Positions 1 to 9,766 of a stretch of 64,000 nucleotides of DNA are shown in pieces. Both the position numbers and the translations under genes were made by a program. Source of the DNA: Rhynchopus euleeides (lineage: Eukaryota; Euglenozoa; Diplonemea; Diplonemida; Diplonemidae); the NCBI GenBank assembly GCA_963210315.1, contig OY723258.1:744001-808000 (forward strand), written 5' to 3'. The notes beneath the pieces were generated by a model. That model did not search any database. It had not been told where the DNA came from and saw only the letters and a list, made by a program, of their open reading frames with translations. The first letter of the stretch is position 1. Each line of letters opens with the position of its first letter.

Positions 1-3000
1 GCTGCGGCAACTCCCAGGGGACCTCCTCAAGTTGTTCGCGGAGGTGTTCAATGAGGTCGAGAGATCGGGCGAATGGCCGGAGCAGCTGATGCACGCCATG
101 ATTTGCCTCATTCCCAAGCCCGGCAGCTCAGGTGAGCCGCTGTCGCAGCGCCCCATCAGCATCACTCCCGTGCTGTACAGGGTGTGGGCAGCAATCCGAG
201 TGAAGCCTGCGCTGAAGTGGCTGGAGAGCATTGCGCCTGAGGACTTGCACGGATGCAGACCTGGCCACGGCGCGGAGGACCTCATCTGGCACCTGGCAGC
301 ACGGATCGAAGAGGCCCACCTCACAGGACAGCCACTGTACGGTGTCGCCCTAGACTTTAAGAAATGCTTCGACACGGTGCCGATTGACCTGACCTTCTGT
401 CTAGCTGCGGAGCTCGGCTTCGACGGCCGAGTCCTGCGCACCCTGCGGGCAGCGTACGGGTCAATGCAGCGGCACTTCCGGGTAAGCGGCACTATCGGGG
501 AGGGCTTCCTGCCAACCAACGGCATCATGCAGGGCTGCCCCATTAGCGTCGTGCTGATCAACGTGCTGGTGGGTGTATGGATGCGCATGGCGGAGCACCG
601 GCAGGGCACGAGGGCGTTGTCGTTTGTGGACGATGTGTACGCGGTGACCCCCAGCCCGGGGACCTTGCAAGCAGTGGTGGATGACTCTGCAGATTTCTCC
701 CACGATACCGGGATGGTAATATGCGCAGAGGTCAAGTCACATGTCTTCTCGACGTCCCCCGAGCCGTTGACCCCGATAGTCTACCGGACACGGGACGGCA
801 CGGCTACCCCCCTTCGACAGCGCGATAGCTTCGACTGCCTCGGAGCCATGCTGCATGCGCGCCCGCTCGAGGGACCCGAGGTGCCCAAATCGGAGCGCGT
901 CGCCCGCCGAAAAGAGGGCGCAGAGCAGAACCTGCGCAGGACCTCGGCACTGCCCCTACCGGTGCAGTGGAAGGGGCAGGCAGCAGCGATGACAGCGGGG
1001 TCCAGGCTCTACTACGACGCCCTGGTCACCCGCTGGGAGGACGCCGACATCAGGCGATGGAGGGGGCTCTTCGTCGCCGCGCTGTGGTCCGGACCCCCCC
1101 GCAGGGCGCGGGAGGCTGTGCTGGATGTCCTCCACCATGCACATCGGGTGGACCCCGCCGTCGCCCCCCGCTACCGGCAGATCACCACCTGGGCCATGCA
1201 GGTCAAGAAGTGGGGCCGCTGCAGGGTTCTGTCTGAGACGGCTTGGGATAGCAGAGTGAGGCTTACAGGGACAGGCCCCTTCGCGCTTTTCCGAGCGGCC
1301 CTTCGGTGGATAGGATGGAGCTGGAGCACGGCGACCACCCTATCTTACACTGATGAAGCGGGACGGAGCATAGTCTTCGACCCCACCGCAGCAACAACGA
1401 GCGGATGGGGGATCTTCGCTCATGACCTCCGCCAGGCCCTACGTACACAGGTGGCCAAGGCGCTGGCTGGTCGTCGTGACGACTTTGCGGGCGCTCAGCA
1501 CGGCATCGACGGGCAAGCCACACGCTGCGTCCTGGAGGGAGAGGGCGCCGCGGTCACGGGATACCAACGGGGCCTCCTTCGTTCCGTCATTGCAGGGGCG
1601 GTGCCTGTCCGAGGGCGCACGGGGCAGGGCGGGATCTGCCGATACTGCAACGCAGGCACCCCCGAGACGGTGATGCACCTATGGTGGGAGTGCTCCGCGT
1701 GGGACCCAATCCGACAAAACCACCCCATTACGGCTGTGGACCGGTCAACCTGGCCACCTTGCTTGGCGTTATGCGGGGTGGCGCCCGCCTTTAGACACGG
1801 CATCCCGGAGGACAGGCAGCCCCTGCCACTATCCTTCGCACGCAGGGTGGATATAGTGGCGCAGCTGCACCGCTACTTCATTGCAATCCTCTCGGCGCGG
1901 CAGGAGAAAGATGGACTGCTCGACCGCTCCGCGCGCCACCACCGCACCCTTCACTATCCATGGGGGTGGTGCACACCCAACCCCGAACAGGCCTGCATCC
2001 CTGTGCGGGCGCCGTCCACTGTCAAACAGACGTGGGGCAAGCGCCCCCCGGAGCTGTGGGTGGCCCTCTGCGACTGGCTGCGGGGCCTGAAATGGGGGCC
2101 GCAGGGAGGGGAGCACACCGTGACCCTCATGGAGTTGGCTGTCGACTTCGAGCTGTCGACCGGCCTCACCCTCCCAGAAGTCGAAACGCGCCGCATCCGC
2201 CCCCACACACCTGACCCCCCTGAGAGGGGGCCGCGGGAGGCCCGCCCACGCATCCCCGAGGGCGCATCCCCGGGGCTCACCCTCTACTTCGACGGCGGAG
2301 CAAGGGACAACGGCACCCCCTTCGCCCTGGCGGGTGCAGGTGCGGTGCTCTACCGAGACGGCCTCAAGGTGTCGGAAGAGATCCTCCCTCTGCTGAACGT
2401 ACGCAGCAACAACATCGCTGAGTACGAAGGGGTTCGGGCGGGCCTACGGCTGCTCAGAAGGGGCGACCCGCCCCCTGAGGGGAACGTTACGGTGCGGGGT
2501 GACTCGCAGGTGGTGCTGCGACACCTAAAAGGGGAAGCGGTTTGCCGCGATAAATCCCTCCGCCCCCTCTTCCTCAGCACGGCACGGCTGGCTGCCGACC
2601 TCGGGCCCCGGATCACCCTTACGTATGAGCACGTGAAAAGGGAACTCAACGTCGATGCGGACGCCCTGAGCAACGCCGCCATGGACGAGGCTGAGAGGCA
2701 GGGGGAGACCTCGCAGGAGCAGCTGCGGCAGGACTTCGCAGCCTTCCAGAAGAGCATCCTGGGCAAGGCTCACTCGTTGAGGCAGCTCTGCGAGGTGGTG
2801 CGCAAGACTTCCAAGCAACCATGGCACTGTGGCCACACTGCGAGCTCCACTGTCCTCACCGCGATCGGGGGAACCGTGGCAGGGGGCCTGTCCAGGAGAG
2901 CCCAGCTCAGCCCAGCCACCGAGTCGGTGATGCGCAGCCTCCAAGCGCACACGGCAGGCCCGGGCTTGAACCAGCGGGACACAGCCTTCCACTCCCGCGG

Positions 3001-3466
3001 CATGGCGTGGGCCGCAACCTTCGCACCGCAGCCCCACTACCCAGAGGGGTGGCAGCAAGCGGCCCAGCAATGGACTGCCAGCAGCCGGCAAGCCAACGCC
3101 CGGACAGGACGGTCATGGGAACGACGGGGCGCTGCTCCCCGGACTGCCCCCCCTGGAGCCAGACGGAACGCGAAGATGCTTACCTGCGCTCTGCACTGGA
3201 AACCCCGCTGCGTGGACTGCCGGCGCCGGCGCCTCTCGGAAGAGGACTGCTGCCGGGACCACCACGGGAAGAACGACGGCTTGCAAGTCACCATGGAATT
3301 TTGCAAGACGCATCGCATGGGCCGGTGCGGGGACTGCCACAGCAGTGCGAAATCACTCACACACTGTTGCGGCACGCACCACGCTGGCTATGCCTCACGC
3401 CCTCCTCGGAGTGGCACTGAGTTGGCCCCACACTCTAACCCGAGTGGGGCATCCGCTGTGACGTAG
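1..3466 (+). CDS. Non-LTR retrotransposon polyprotein, 3' part (RT + RNase H)
   Basis: Partial ORF2-like protein. The frame is already open at base 2 with no stop, so the N-terminal part, where an endonuclease would lie, is off the window. Counting from base 32, reverse transcriptase motifs are seen at about residues 104-116 (VALDFKKCFDTV, motif A), 164-180 (GIMQGCPIS, motif B) and 197-202 (SFVDDV, motif C, FVDD rather than the commoner FADD). A CCHC-like knuckle (CRYC...H..WEC) lies at about 535-555. A ribonuclease H domain at about 748-885 keeps the acidic residues (YFDGG, NIAEYEG, GDSQVV, DADALS) and looks like the archaeal-type RNase HI reported in some plant L1 and Utopia elements. The C-terminus (about 1050-1120) has two Cys/His-rich modules. 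The frame is intact to the stop, so the copy may be young. It is the only long plus-strand coding region, opposite to the host genes. Confidence 0.85.
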   Translation, partial: LRQLPGDLLKLFAEVFNEVERSGEWPEQLMHAMICLIPKPGSSGEPLSQRPISITPVLYRVWAAIRVKPALKWLESIAPEDLHGCRPGHGAEDLIWHLAARIEEAHLTGQPLYGVALDFKKCFDTVPIDLTFCLAAELGFDGRVLRTLRAAYGSMQRHFRVSGTIGEGFLPTNGIMQGCPISVVLINVLVGVWMRMAEHRQGTRALSFVDDVYAVTPSPGTLQAVVDDSADFSHDTGMVICAEVKSHVFSTSPEPLTPIVYRTRDGTATPLRQRDSFDCLGAMLHARPLEGPEVPKSERVARRKEGAEQNLRRTSALPLPVQWKGQAAAMTAGSRLYYDALVTRWEDADIRRWRGLFVAALWSGPPRRAREAVLDVLHHAHRVDPAVAPRYRQITTWAMQVKKWGRCRVLSETAWDSRVRLTGTGPFALFRAALRWIGWSWSTATTLSYTDEAGRSIVFDPTAATTSGWGIFAHDLRQALRTQVAKALAGRRDDFAGAQHGIDGQATRCVLEGEGAAVTGYQRGLLRSVIAGAVPVRGRTGQGGICRYCNAGTPETVMHLWWECSAWDPIRQNHPITAVDRSTWPPCLALCGVAPAFRHGIPEDRQPLPLSFARRVDIVAQLHRYFIAILSARQEKDGLLDRSARHHRTLHYPWGWCTPNPEQACIPVRAPSTVKQTWGKRPPELWVALCDWLRGLKWGPQGGEHTVTLMELAVDFELSTGLTLPEVETRRIRPHTPDPPERGPREARPRIPEGASPGLTLYFDGGARDNGTPFALAGAGAVLYRDGLKVSEEILPLLNVRSNNIAEYEGVRAGLRLLRRGDPPPEGNVTVRGDSQVVLRHLKGEAVCRDKSLRPLFLSTARLAADLGPRITLTYEHVKRELNVDADALSNAAMDEAERQGETSQEQLRQDFAAFQKSILGKAHSLRQLCEVVRKTSKQPWHCGHTASSTVLTAIGGTVAGGLSRRAQLSPATESVMRSLQAHTAGPGLNQRDTAFHSRGMAWAATFAPQPHYPEGWQQAAQQWTASSRQANARTGRSWERRGAAPRTAPPGARRNAKMLTCALHWKPRCVDCRRRRLSEEDCCRDHHGKNDGLQVTMEFCKTHRMGRCGDCHSSAKSLTHCCGTHHAGYASRPPRSGTELAPHSNPSGASAVT

Positions 3467-4899
3467 GGGTGGGCGGGGAGTGGGCACAGATCCGCGCAGG
3501 GTTACCCACTTAAAACCACTATCACTACAGCGCCGCACACAGCAACACCGTCCAGCCCATCATAGATCGTGTGCACGATGTGTCGCTGCAGGAGGATTGC
3601 ACAGCACAGGCTCATGGCATCGCACACAGCAAGGCTCCGCTGCACGGTGGGGCGGGGGGCTGGGCTGCACCAAGCTGCACGGCACGAAGCGGTTCAAACG
3701 AACACCACGCTACACGCTACAGGTGCTCATCGCATGAGACAGCGGGTGGCAGCCACCAGCACACGGGAAAGAAGGGCCTGCGAGAAAGAACAAGAAAGAG
3801 CGGCAATGGGGTCGCAATGGGACCGCCGCAAATGATAGAATGCTAATGGGAGACGCAGCGGAAGGGAGAACATTGCTGGTATGGGAAGAACATTGGTTTC
3901 GACGACCACGCCATGGCGCCATGCAGGCAGGGATATGCAAATGGCGACACGCAGCACACAACAACAAACGGGCAAAACAGGCCAACACAATATTATGCGT
4001 GCGGCCAGAAGAGCCCATAGTGGTAGGCCCTGTTACAGGGCTTCCAGGAACACGGTTACAAAATCATTGAAAATCGATCAAGGTCCCTCGATCAGGCAGT
4101 CATTCGCGTAGAAATATATGGGAAGAAGTGAGGCGGTGACCATGGCCAGTGAAAATCACTTAGAAAATCGCTTAGTCTCAGCCCCGATAATCCTCGCGAT
4201 CGGGTCGCGATCGGGGAGAACTGGAAGGGAGGAGGTAGTGAGTGTCTGGAACAATTCGAGTGATTTTCAGCATGAGTGGAGGAGGGCTGTCGCCACAGCC
4301 GAGTTGGCTTGGAATCAAACACCCCTCTACCTCTACCTCCACCTCCACCTCCACCCATCCTAACAGGCAAGGTGCTTGCCATCAATGACAGCCAGTCGTG
4401 GGACAAAACGGCGCAGGTTGAGAGTATGAAATGATCGGGTTTAACGGAATCACGCAATTCGTGCGCTATAACAGGGGATAAGATAGGTCTGGTTTTCCGG
4501 TTTTCAAAACCAGGGTTTCCCGGTTCCCGGTTTTCTGGAAAAAAAAAAAAGGTCGGTCTCATTTTTGGCGGGTTTTTTTGTGACTTTGGGACAGTAGAAC
4601 AGTCAGAAAAAACGCCATAAAAAAATAGAAAGTGACCCCATCGTGATCCGCACAGAGCTCAAATAGTCCAAAGAAGGCAGAGAAGCGGAGAAGAAAAATG
4701 GACCTAGCGGGTGGCCCGGTGGGTGGTGATGCCCTCGTCATGCAGGTCTCTTCTGTTTTGAAGGTGCACACATGGTGGACTCCAGCCACCCTAGCGAGTG
4801 TCTAAGAGGGGTCTAAGACTGCAGTCTGTACTGAAGACGGGAGTCTATTTTCCAGCTAATTTACGCTAAGACTCCCGCTGGTTGAGATTCATGGGAGAC

Positions 4900-4951
4900 A
4901 CACGGTGTACTCCAGCGGAGGTAGGGTAACCTCCGCTGGAGTTCACCGTGT
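4900..4951. repeat. 23-bp-arm inverted repeat (cruciform-capable)
   Basis: The left arm at 4900-4922 and right arm at 4929-4951 are reverse complements at 22 of 23 positions, around a 6-base loop AGGGTA. No coding frame or TIR context explains it. Confidence 0.8.
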
Positions 4952-5360
4952 CGTCTGCCTCTGTGCAGCGTCACTCGGTGCCATCGAATACATGGCGACA
5001 GCCCACCAACTCGAGACAGATCTGCTTGTCTGGAGGGCTGAGACGAGAACACGAACGAATTTCAAGCAGTCTTGAAGGTCGCCAAGCCTATTGGGGGCAA
5101 CTAACAGATGAGATTTGTTTGTTGCCTGTCGTCACAGCTAGCCCATCTCCTCGATAACGGAATGTGTGCAGAGATCTCGTGGACCCTTTGGCCATTCTGT
5201 CGTGCACCCACTCCACCCACAACGCACACCTGTCACGAGTGGTCGCTCCCCCGTCCTCCTCCACCCTGAAGGTTGAACCCTCAAGGACCAGTGATCTCCT
5301 GCTGGCCGGGCTGCGATCAGCGAAGCCTTCCTACTTACAAGCGAATCCAGACTGTAGGGA

Positions 5361-5420
5361 ACAGATGTTCACTACCGTGGCCTCCGGCGGCTGGGGGGCT
5401 CCGCCCCCCAGACCCCCCTG
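5361..5420 (+). repeat. 60-bp hairpin repeat, copy 1
   Basis: It starts ACAGATGTTCACTACCGTGG and contains the hairpin CTGGGGGGC-TCC-GCCCCCCAG followed by ACCCCCCTG. Five further copies lie in the window. Confidence 0.9.
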
Positions 5421-5566
5421 CGTAAAAAAATTACACCAGACCGGTTTTTTGGCCGAGAGTCCAAACTTTCAAAGCAGCTGCTGCGCCTGCCCCACCAAGC
5501 AGCCTCAGTACGACAGGACGCGCGCAGGCACCGGGCCCTCTCAGATTCTGGGAGGGTTTGCGCGGG

Positions 5567-5591
5567 TCGCGCGCGCCGAAGGCGCGCGCGA
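5567..5591. repeat. GC hairpin with GAA triloop, copy 1
   Basis: Perfect 11-bp stem TCGCGCGCGCC / GGCGCGCGCGA around the 3-base loop GAA, followed by an A/T run. Confidence 0.85.
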
Positions 5592-6027
5592 AAAATTTTT
5601 AAAACCAGAAAAACCGGAAAACGGCGCCAGAAAAAAAGTCTATCTTATACCCTGGCTATAAAAAAATGGGAAAAAAAACGGTTTCGGTAATTAGGGGAGC
5701 AGGTGGGGCGTGGGTGACAACAAAGGGGACAGGTAAAGGCATCATTTAGGTTCGGTGGCCGGGAGCTCAAGAAAAAAGAAGTTGAGACAATAAAAAAGGG
5801 CCACACACGCACAAAATACATTGTTAACCATGGCATTCATGCTACCGGGGGCAAGGCGAGGGAGCGCATTCGTTACTTACGACACCCACAAGATGACACC
5901 ACACCGGATGATTGGCAGACAGACATATGGCCTCCGAAGGCCATCGCAGGAGGCACACAGCCTGTTCTGCCCCTGGCCTCAGCGCCATGCCCCCAGCAAC
6001 TTGGATGCCAAAGCGTAGCTAGGTTAA

Positions 6028-7194
6028 TCATGCCACCACACAACCATCGAAGACGTTGCACGCACTGATGATGTCCGATACATGCGTTAGGCAGACGGAA
6101 TCCCAAGTGCCGATGCACAGCTGGCTCCCGCAGGGAGTCGGTGTGGCGAAGCACGCAGCCCAGGACCGCTCCGTGCCGACAGGGGCAAGGGTGTCGGAGT
6201 TGGCAAGGCACACGCAACGGTCTGCCCCCACACTGACAACCAGGCGGCGGTTCGGAACGCCCTTCAGCGAGACGACCCGCCCAGAGTGCAGGCGGGCGGT
6301 GCGCGTGCAGGACAGGGATGCGTAGTCGATGAGAGACACATCCCCGCACCTGCTTGCCACCAGCAGGCACGCAGGCATCGCCAGAAGGGCACAGGGCACG
6401 CCATCCGCACCGCCTCCGAGCTGCACGGTGCGCACTGTGGAGGACATCCCGACACTCCACTCACGCAGCGCCCCCTGAGAGTCTGTGGAGAAGACACGCC
6501 CGGTGGCTGCCTGCTCCGTCAGGCAGGACAGGGACGCGTGGTCTGTGGCCTGGCTGGTGTCTGCCTCCCACACCACCGCATAGCCAGCAGACGTCGTGGT
6601 GTAGATGTAGCCCCTGTTGGAAACCAGCAGCCCTGTATATCTCGGGTGCTGCGGGTGCCGCAGTGCAGCCACCTGGCGGCGCGTGGCGAGGTCCCAGCAC
6701 CGCACAGTCCCGTCCCAGCTGGCGGAGCAGAGTCGCCGCCCGCAGGGTGAGACAGCCAGGTCGCTGACGAGGTCCCTGTGGCCCAGGAGGGGAGCTGCCT
6801 CGGAGTGGGTGGACACCGCCCAGCAGCGGAGTGTGCCGCTGGTGTGACCCGTGAAGAGCCATGTGCCGCACTGCGACACGGCGCAGGAGGAGGCAGGCTC
6901 GTCGGCGGCGAAGACCTTCGGCGTGTGGATGGGCTGCGGGGCGTCCGGTGTGGCAGGTGCCTGGCAGCGCGCCACGACGACCGACCCGCGTTGCAGTGGG
7001 AGGTTGTGCAGGGGGTCTGATGCCCATCTGTCGAGGTCGTCACCACCGTGCAGGTGGAGGGCGATGTCTCGCGAGGAGGAGCCGTCGAAGAGTGCATCGG
7101 ACGCAGCCTGCTTCAGATCGGCAAGCGTGGCAGCCTCGTGTAACACAGCAACCCGCCGGCGCCCAGTATCAGCGCATTCAAGGGTCACTTCCAT
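6028..7194 (-). CDS. WD40-repeat protein with N-terminal ubiquitin-like segment
   Basis: 388 residues from the chosen ATG at 7192-7194. An in-frame extension upstream is only proline-rich low complexity from a poly-pyrimidine tract, so it is taken as 5' UTR. Residues 1-75 (MEVTLECADTGRRRV...) resemble a beta-grasp/ubiquitin-like fold. After a short linker come about six or seven WD40 blades; the clearest are LFTGHTSGTLRCW, LCSASWDGTVRCWD and VVSVGADRCVCLAN, with repeated SxDGTVRxWD-type endings. There is no catalytic motif, so it is probably a scaffold or adaptor. I do not recognise the specific family. The minus-strand sequence just upstream is C/T-rich with AGs, which would suit a splice-leader acceptor if the organism trans-splices (inference). 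Confidence 0.75.
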   Translation of the reverse strand: MEVTLECADTGRRRVAVLHEAATLADLKQAASDALFDGSSSRDIALHLHGGDDLDRWASDPLHNLPLQRGSVVVARCQAPATPDAPQPIHTPKVFAADEPASSCAVSQCGTWLFTGHTSGTLRCWAVSTHSEAAPLLGHRDLVSDLAVSPCGRRLCSASWDGTVRCWDLATRRQVAALRHPQHPRYTGLLVSNRGYIYTTTSAGYAVVWEADTSQATDHASLSCLTEQAATGRVFSTDSQGALREWSVGMSSTVRTVQLGGGADGVPCALLAMPACLLVASRCGDVSLIDYASLSCTRTARLHSGRVVSLKGVPNRRLVVSVGADRCVCLANSDTLAPVGTERSWAACFATPTPCGSQLCIGTWDSVCLTHVSDIISACNVFDGCVVA

Positions 7195-7999
7195 GCAGTA
7201 TCGCAGCCTGTCGGTTGTTATGGTGTGTTTGGGTAATAAAAACGCTGCGAACAGAAAGCGCTGTCTGCTATGGGGAGGCGATATCGGAGGCGTGTTTCGG
7301 AGTAGAGTAAAGTGGCAGGAGGGTGGGGTGGGGCTGGGAGAAGCGGGGGGGGGGGGGGGGGAGAAGGGGGGGGGGAGAACCTCCACACGCAGGCTTCTGT
7401 CTCTCGGCCTGTCGACAGGAACCTAGTGCATGCGCTCAGCATGGCCCTTTTCTCTTCATGCGTGGTGTGCTGGGGGGGAGGGTGTGTGAACCCCCTGTCT
7501 GTCTCTTGGGGGCAAGTCGCAAACATCCACGGTACCCCGTGCACACCCCTCATGCGAATCTTTGTTGTCGCAGTGTCGATCACACAGGTCACCCTGCGAG
7601 TGCTGTGACCACCACCGTATCACGCACACGCGCAAATCATAACTTTGCTGCATTGGACTCTTCTTTTCTCTAGAAAAGTGCCACACCCTGCCATCGGGTG
7701 CACGTCACCCCTCCTCGCTCTGCGGAACCACCGCCCCCTGCTCACCCCCTCTCCGCCCTTACGTTGCGCTACGTCCGGAAGACAGGTGCTTGCCTCGACG
7801 CTTGGGGGTCTGGCGGGGGCGTTCGTGACAGGGGCGGGTACAAAGAGGGATGTGCCACAAACGCCCCCCGCCCCACCCCATCGGGAAAATGGAAGAGTGC
7901 AGGCCTGTCGCTAACTTTTCGATTTTGGAGATTTGGTGGGTTGACGCTCCTGTTTTGGGGGGGGATCAGGGGGGAAAACACTAGGGGTCAATTTTTCTC

Positions 8000-8018
8000 G
8001 CGCGCGCTTCGCGCGCGC
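8000..8018. repeat. GC hairpin with TTC (GAA on the other strand) triloop, copy 2
   Basis: Stem GCGCGCGC / GCGCGCGC around TTC. On the minus strand it reads GCGCGC-GAA-GCGCGC. Confidence 0.85.
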
Positions 8019-8229
8019 TCGTGTTGTTGCCAAATTTTCCCATCGGTGGACCACTAGGTGGGCACGGTGTGAGGCGCTGGGTTCCTTCCGTGGTTCCTCT
8101 CCCGCTCGCGCCGTCGGGTGCCGGAGGAAACCAAAAAATGGCTTTCAGGACCATGATTTCGACGCTGCCCCCTGATATGTCACGGCCGTCAAAGCGCAAG
8201 GACTTGGTTACTAGACGGGCACGCGAGAT

Positions 8230-8287
8230 GGGGGGTCTGGGGGGCAGAGCCCCCCAGCCGCCGGAGGCCACGGTAGTGAGCATCTGT
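8230..8287 (-). repeat. 60-bp hairpin repeat, copy 2
   Basis: Inverted copy. On the minus strand it reads ACAGATGCTCACTACCGTGG and then the G6/C6 hairpin, here with loop TCT (GGGGGGC-TCT-GCCCCCC) instead of TCC. Confidence 0.9.
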
Positions 8288-8402
8288 TCATTGTGGGCGT
8301 ACAGATTCTGTGTGAGTTGGCTGCGTCCTCCTGAGGCTACTGGAGTGGTTGGATTCCCTGACCCGGTGGGAATCGAATGACTTGAGTACGAGACATACGC
8401 CA

Positions 8403-8461
8403 CAGGGGGGTCTGGGGGGCGGAGCCCCCAGCCGCCGGAGGCCACGGTAGTGAGCATCTGT
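8403..8461 (-). repeat. 60-bp hairpin repeat, copy 3
   Basis: Inverted copy 116 bp from copy 2, with one G fewer in the hairpin arm. Confidence 0.9.
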
Positions 8462-8485
8462 TCCTGCAAAACCATACTCTCTTCG

Positions 8486-8716
8486 ACGTCGACCCAGTGA
8501 AAGTGGGTTGACGCTTGGTCGACGCTTGGTGAGCGTCGACCCAGTGTAATAAATGGGTTGACGCTTGGTCCAGGCTTGAATGGCAACCCAGTTCCACTAG
8601 GTCGACGCTCCAAGCCTCGACCAAGCGTCAACCCAGTCCACTGGGTCGACGCTGGGTCGACGCTTTTTTATGGGGGGGGGAAACCCAAAATCACTGGGTC
8701 GACGGTCGACGCTTAG
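8486..8716. repeat. GTCGACGCT / GGGTTGACGCTTGG repeat cluster with inverted units
   Basis: Short motifs GTCGACGCT, GTTGACGCTTGGTC and CCCAGTG recur in both orientations, for example GGGTTGACGCTTGGTC near 8508 and its complement GACCAAGCGTCAACCC near 8618. Many units can therefore pair with one another. There is no coding signal. Confidence 0.7.
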
Positions 8717-9114
8717 CGACATGCCTGGGAAGAGTGTGAGGCGGAGGGGGGGGGGGGGGGGCAGGTGGGTGGTGTTGGGGTGTGATCCCTTGGCAAAGGT
8801 CTGCACATCCCACACACACACACACACACCCCACCTCTCCCCTCCCCCCCAACACCGGCACCCACATCGAGATGCGGGATGTCTGCGGTGTGGCAGTAGA
8901 ATCAGTAGATGCAGTCGCAAACTGCCCGTTTCTCAAATGTGGTTTTCCGCCAGAACAGGCGTCAGGGAATGGTCGGGATGCCATGCCATGCCATGCCACC
9001 CTCGCACAACCCGGAAGTGTTGTGCGGCTGAGCGGCTGAGCGGCATGGCCTGCTGAGCTGCTGCGCAAGCTGCAAACTCATTTGGCAGCCGCAGCGATTC
9101 TCTTGCAATTCCAA

Positions 9115-9766
9115 TCAGCTGACAGGAACAGCCTCTGCCGGACGCCCCTGAACATCCTGAAGGAGGGTGGGAGAGTGGTGACACAACTGAAGAAGTAGGA
9201 AAACAGCCACAACATCACTGCCGCTCTTCGCCCTCATGTTTTGCTCGTGATGAAGTTGATGCGACAGTGGGTATGCGGAACACAATTGGCTGTGATACCG
9301 TGACAATCTTCTGCTCAAAGTTACCCCCCCCCCCTCCCCCGAAATCCGAAAGGTGCTAGAGGAAGAATGGAGGCCTCTCTTGAACCGGATCTCGGTTGAT
9401 TCGAGACCACCTGTGAGGGCCCGGTGCTGGGGGGTCCGGCAGACTCTACTCAGGCCACAGCAAAACAAACCTGCCTCTGCGCTTGGAACCAATTCAGCAT
9501 CCAAAGGTTCGCATCTCGCGGCTTTGCCTTCAGGATATCAGACAGCAACGCGTTGTAGAGCTCTGGTATCTGCGGTGGATGCGGCAGGAGGGGGGGTGGA
9601 AGGGGGAGATCGGACGGAGATACAGCATCCAGATAAGGCGCGAAAAACACAGCCACGAACCACCACCGCCACCACCCCCCCCCCCTCCGTTACGAACCGG
9701 CACGCGCGTTTTGTGGCAGACCTCATGATGCGCCAGGTAACTTGTGTCTTCCACAGGTAGGCCCAT
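9115..9766 (-). CDS. Small RIIa/DPY-30-type docking-domain protein (3 exons)
   Basis: Proposed exons on the minus strand: 9766-9722 (15 codons, MGLPVEDTSYLAHHE), 9569-9471 (33 codons, starting IPELYNALLSDILKAKP) and 9156-9115 (13 codons plus TGA). All junctions are phase 0. Intron 1 (9721-9570) runs GTCTGC to a pyrimidine tract plus CCGCAG. Intron 2 (9470-9157) runs GTTTGT to CTCCTTCAG. The joined product of 61 residues matches the RIIa dimerisation/docking pattern (YLxxHxIPELxxxLLxxILxxKPxD). This domain is common in flagellar radial-spoke, adenylate-kinase and PKA-anchoring proteins. The product would be a docking module with almost nothing else. Exon 1 could be misassigned: the frame of exon 2 also reaches an ATG at 9656 without splicing. 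Confidence 0.6.

Larger units (their letters stand above)
3467..6027. other. Gene-poor spacer between retrotransposon and WD40 gene
   Basis: No gene recognised. The stretch holds the retrotransposon 3' flank, A- and T-rich patches around 4500-4640 and 5640-5700, a long hairpin (4900-4951), one copy of the 60-bp hairpin repeat (5361-5420) and a GC hairpin (5567-5591). The last few hundred bases are probably 3' UTR of the minus-strand WD40 gene. Confidence 0.5.
7195..9114. other. Spacer rich in hairpins and homopolymers
   Basis: No gene recognised. It contains G-runs (about 7346-7377 and 8748-8761), a GC hairpin (8000-8018), two inverted copies of the 60-bp repeat, a cluster of GTCGACGCT-type repeats (8486-8716), and a CA microsatellite near 8813-8830. 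Confidence 0.5.
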
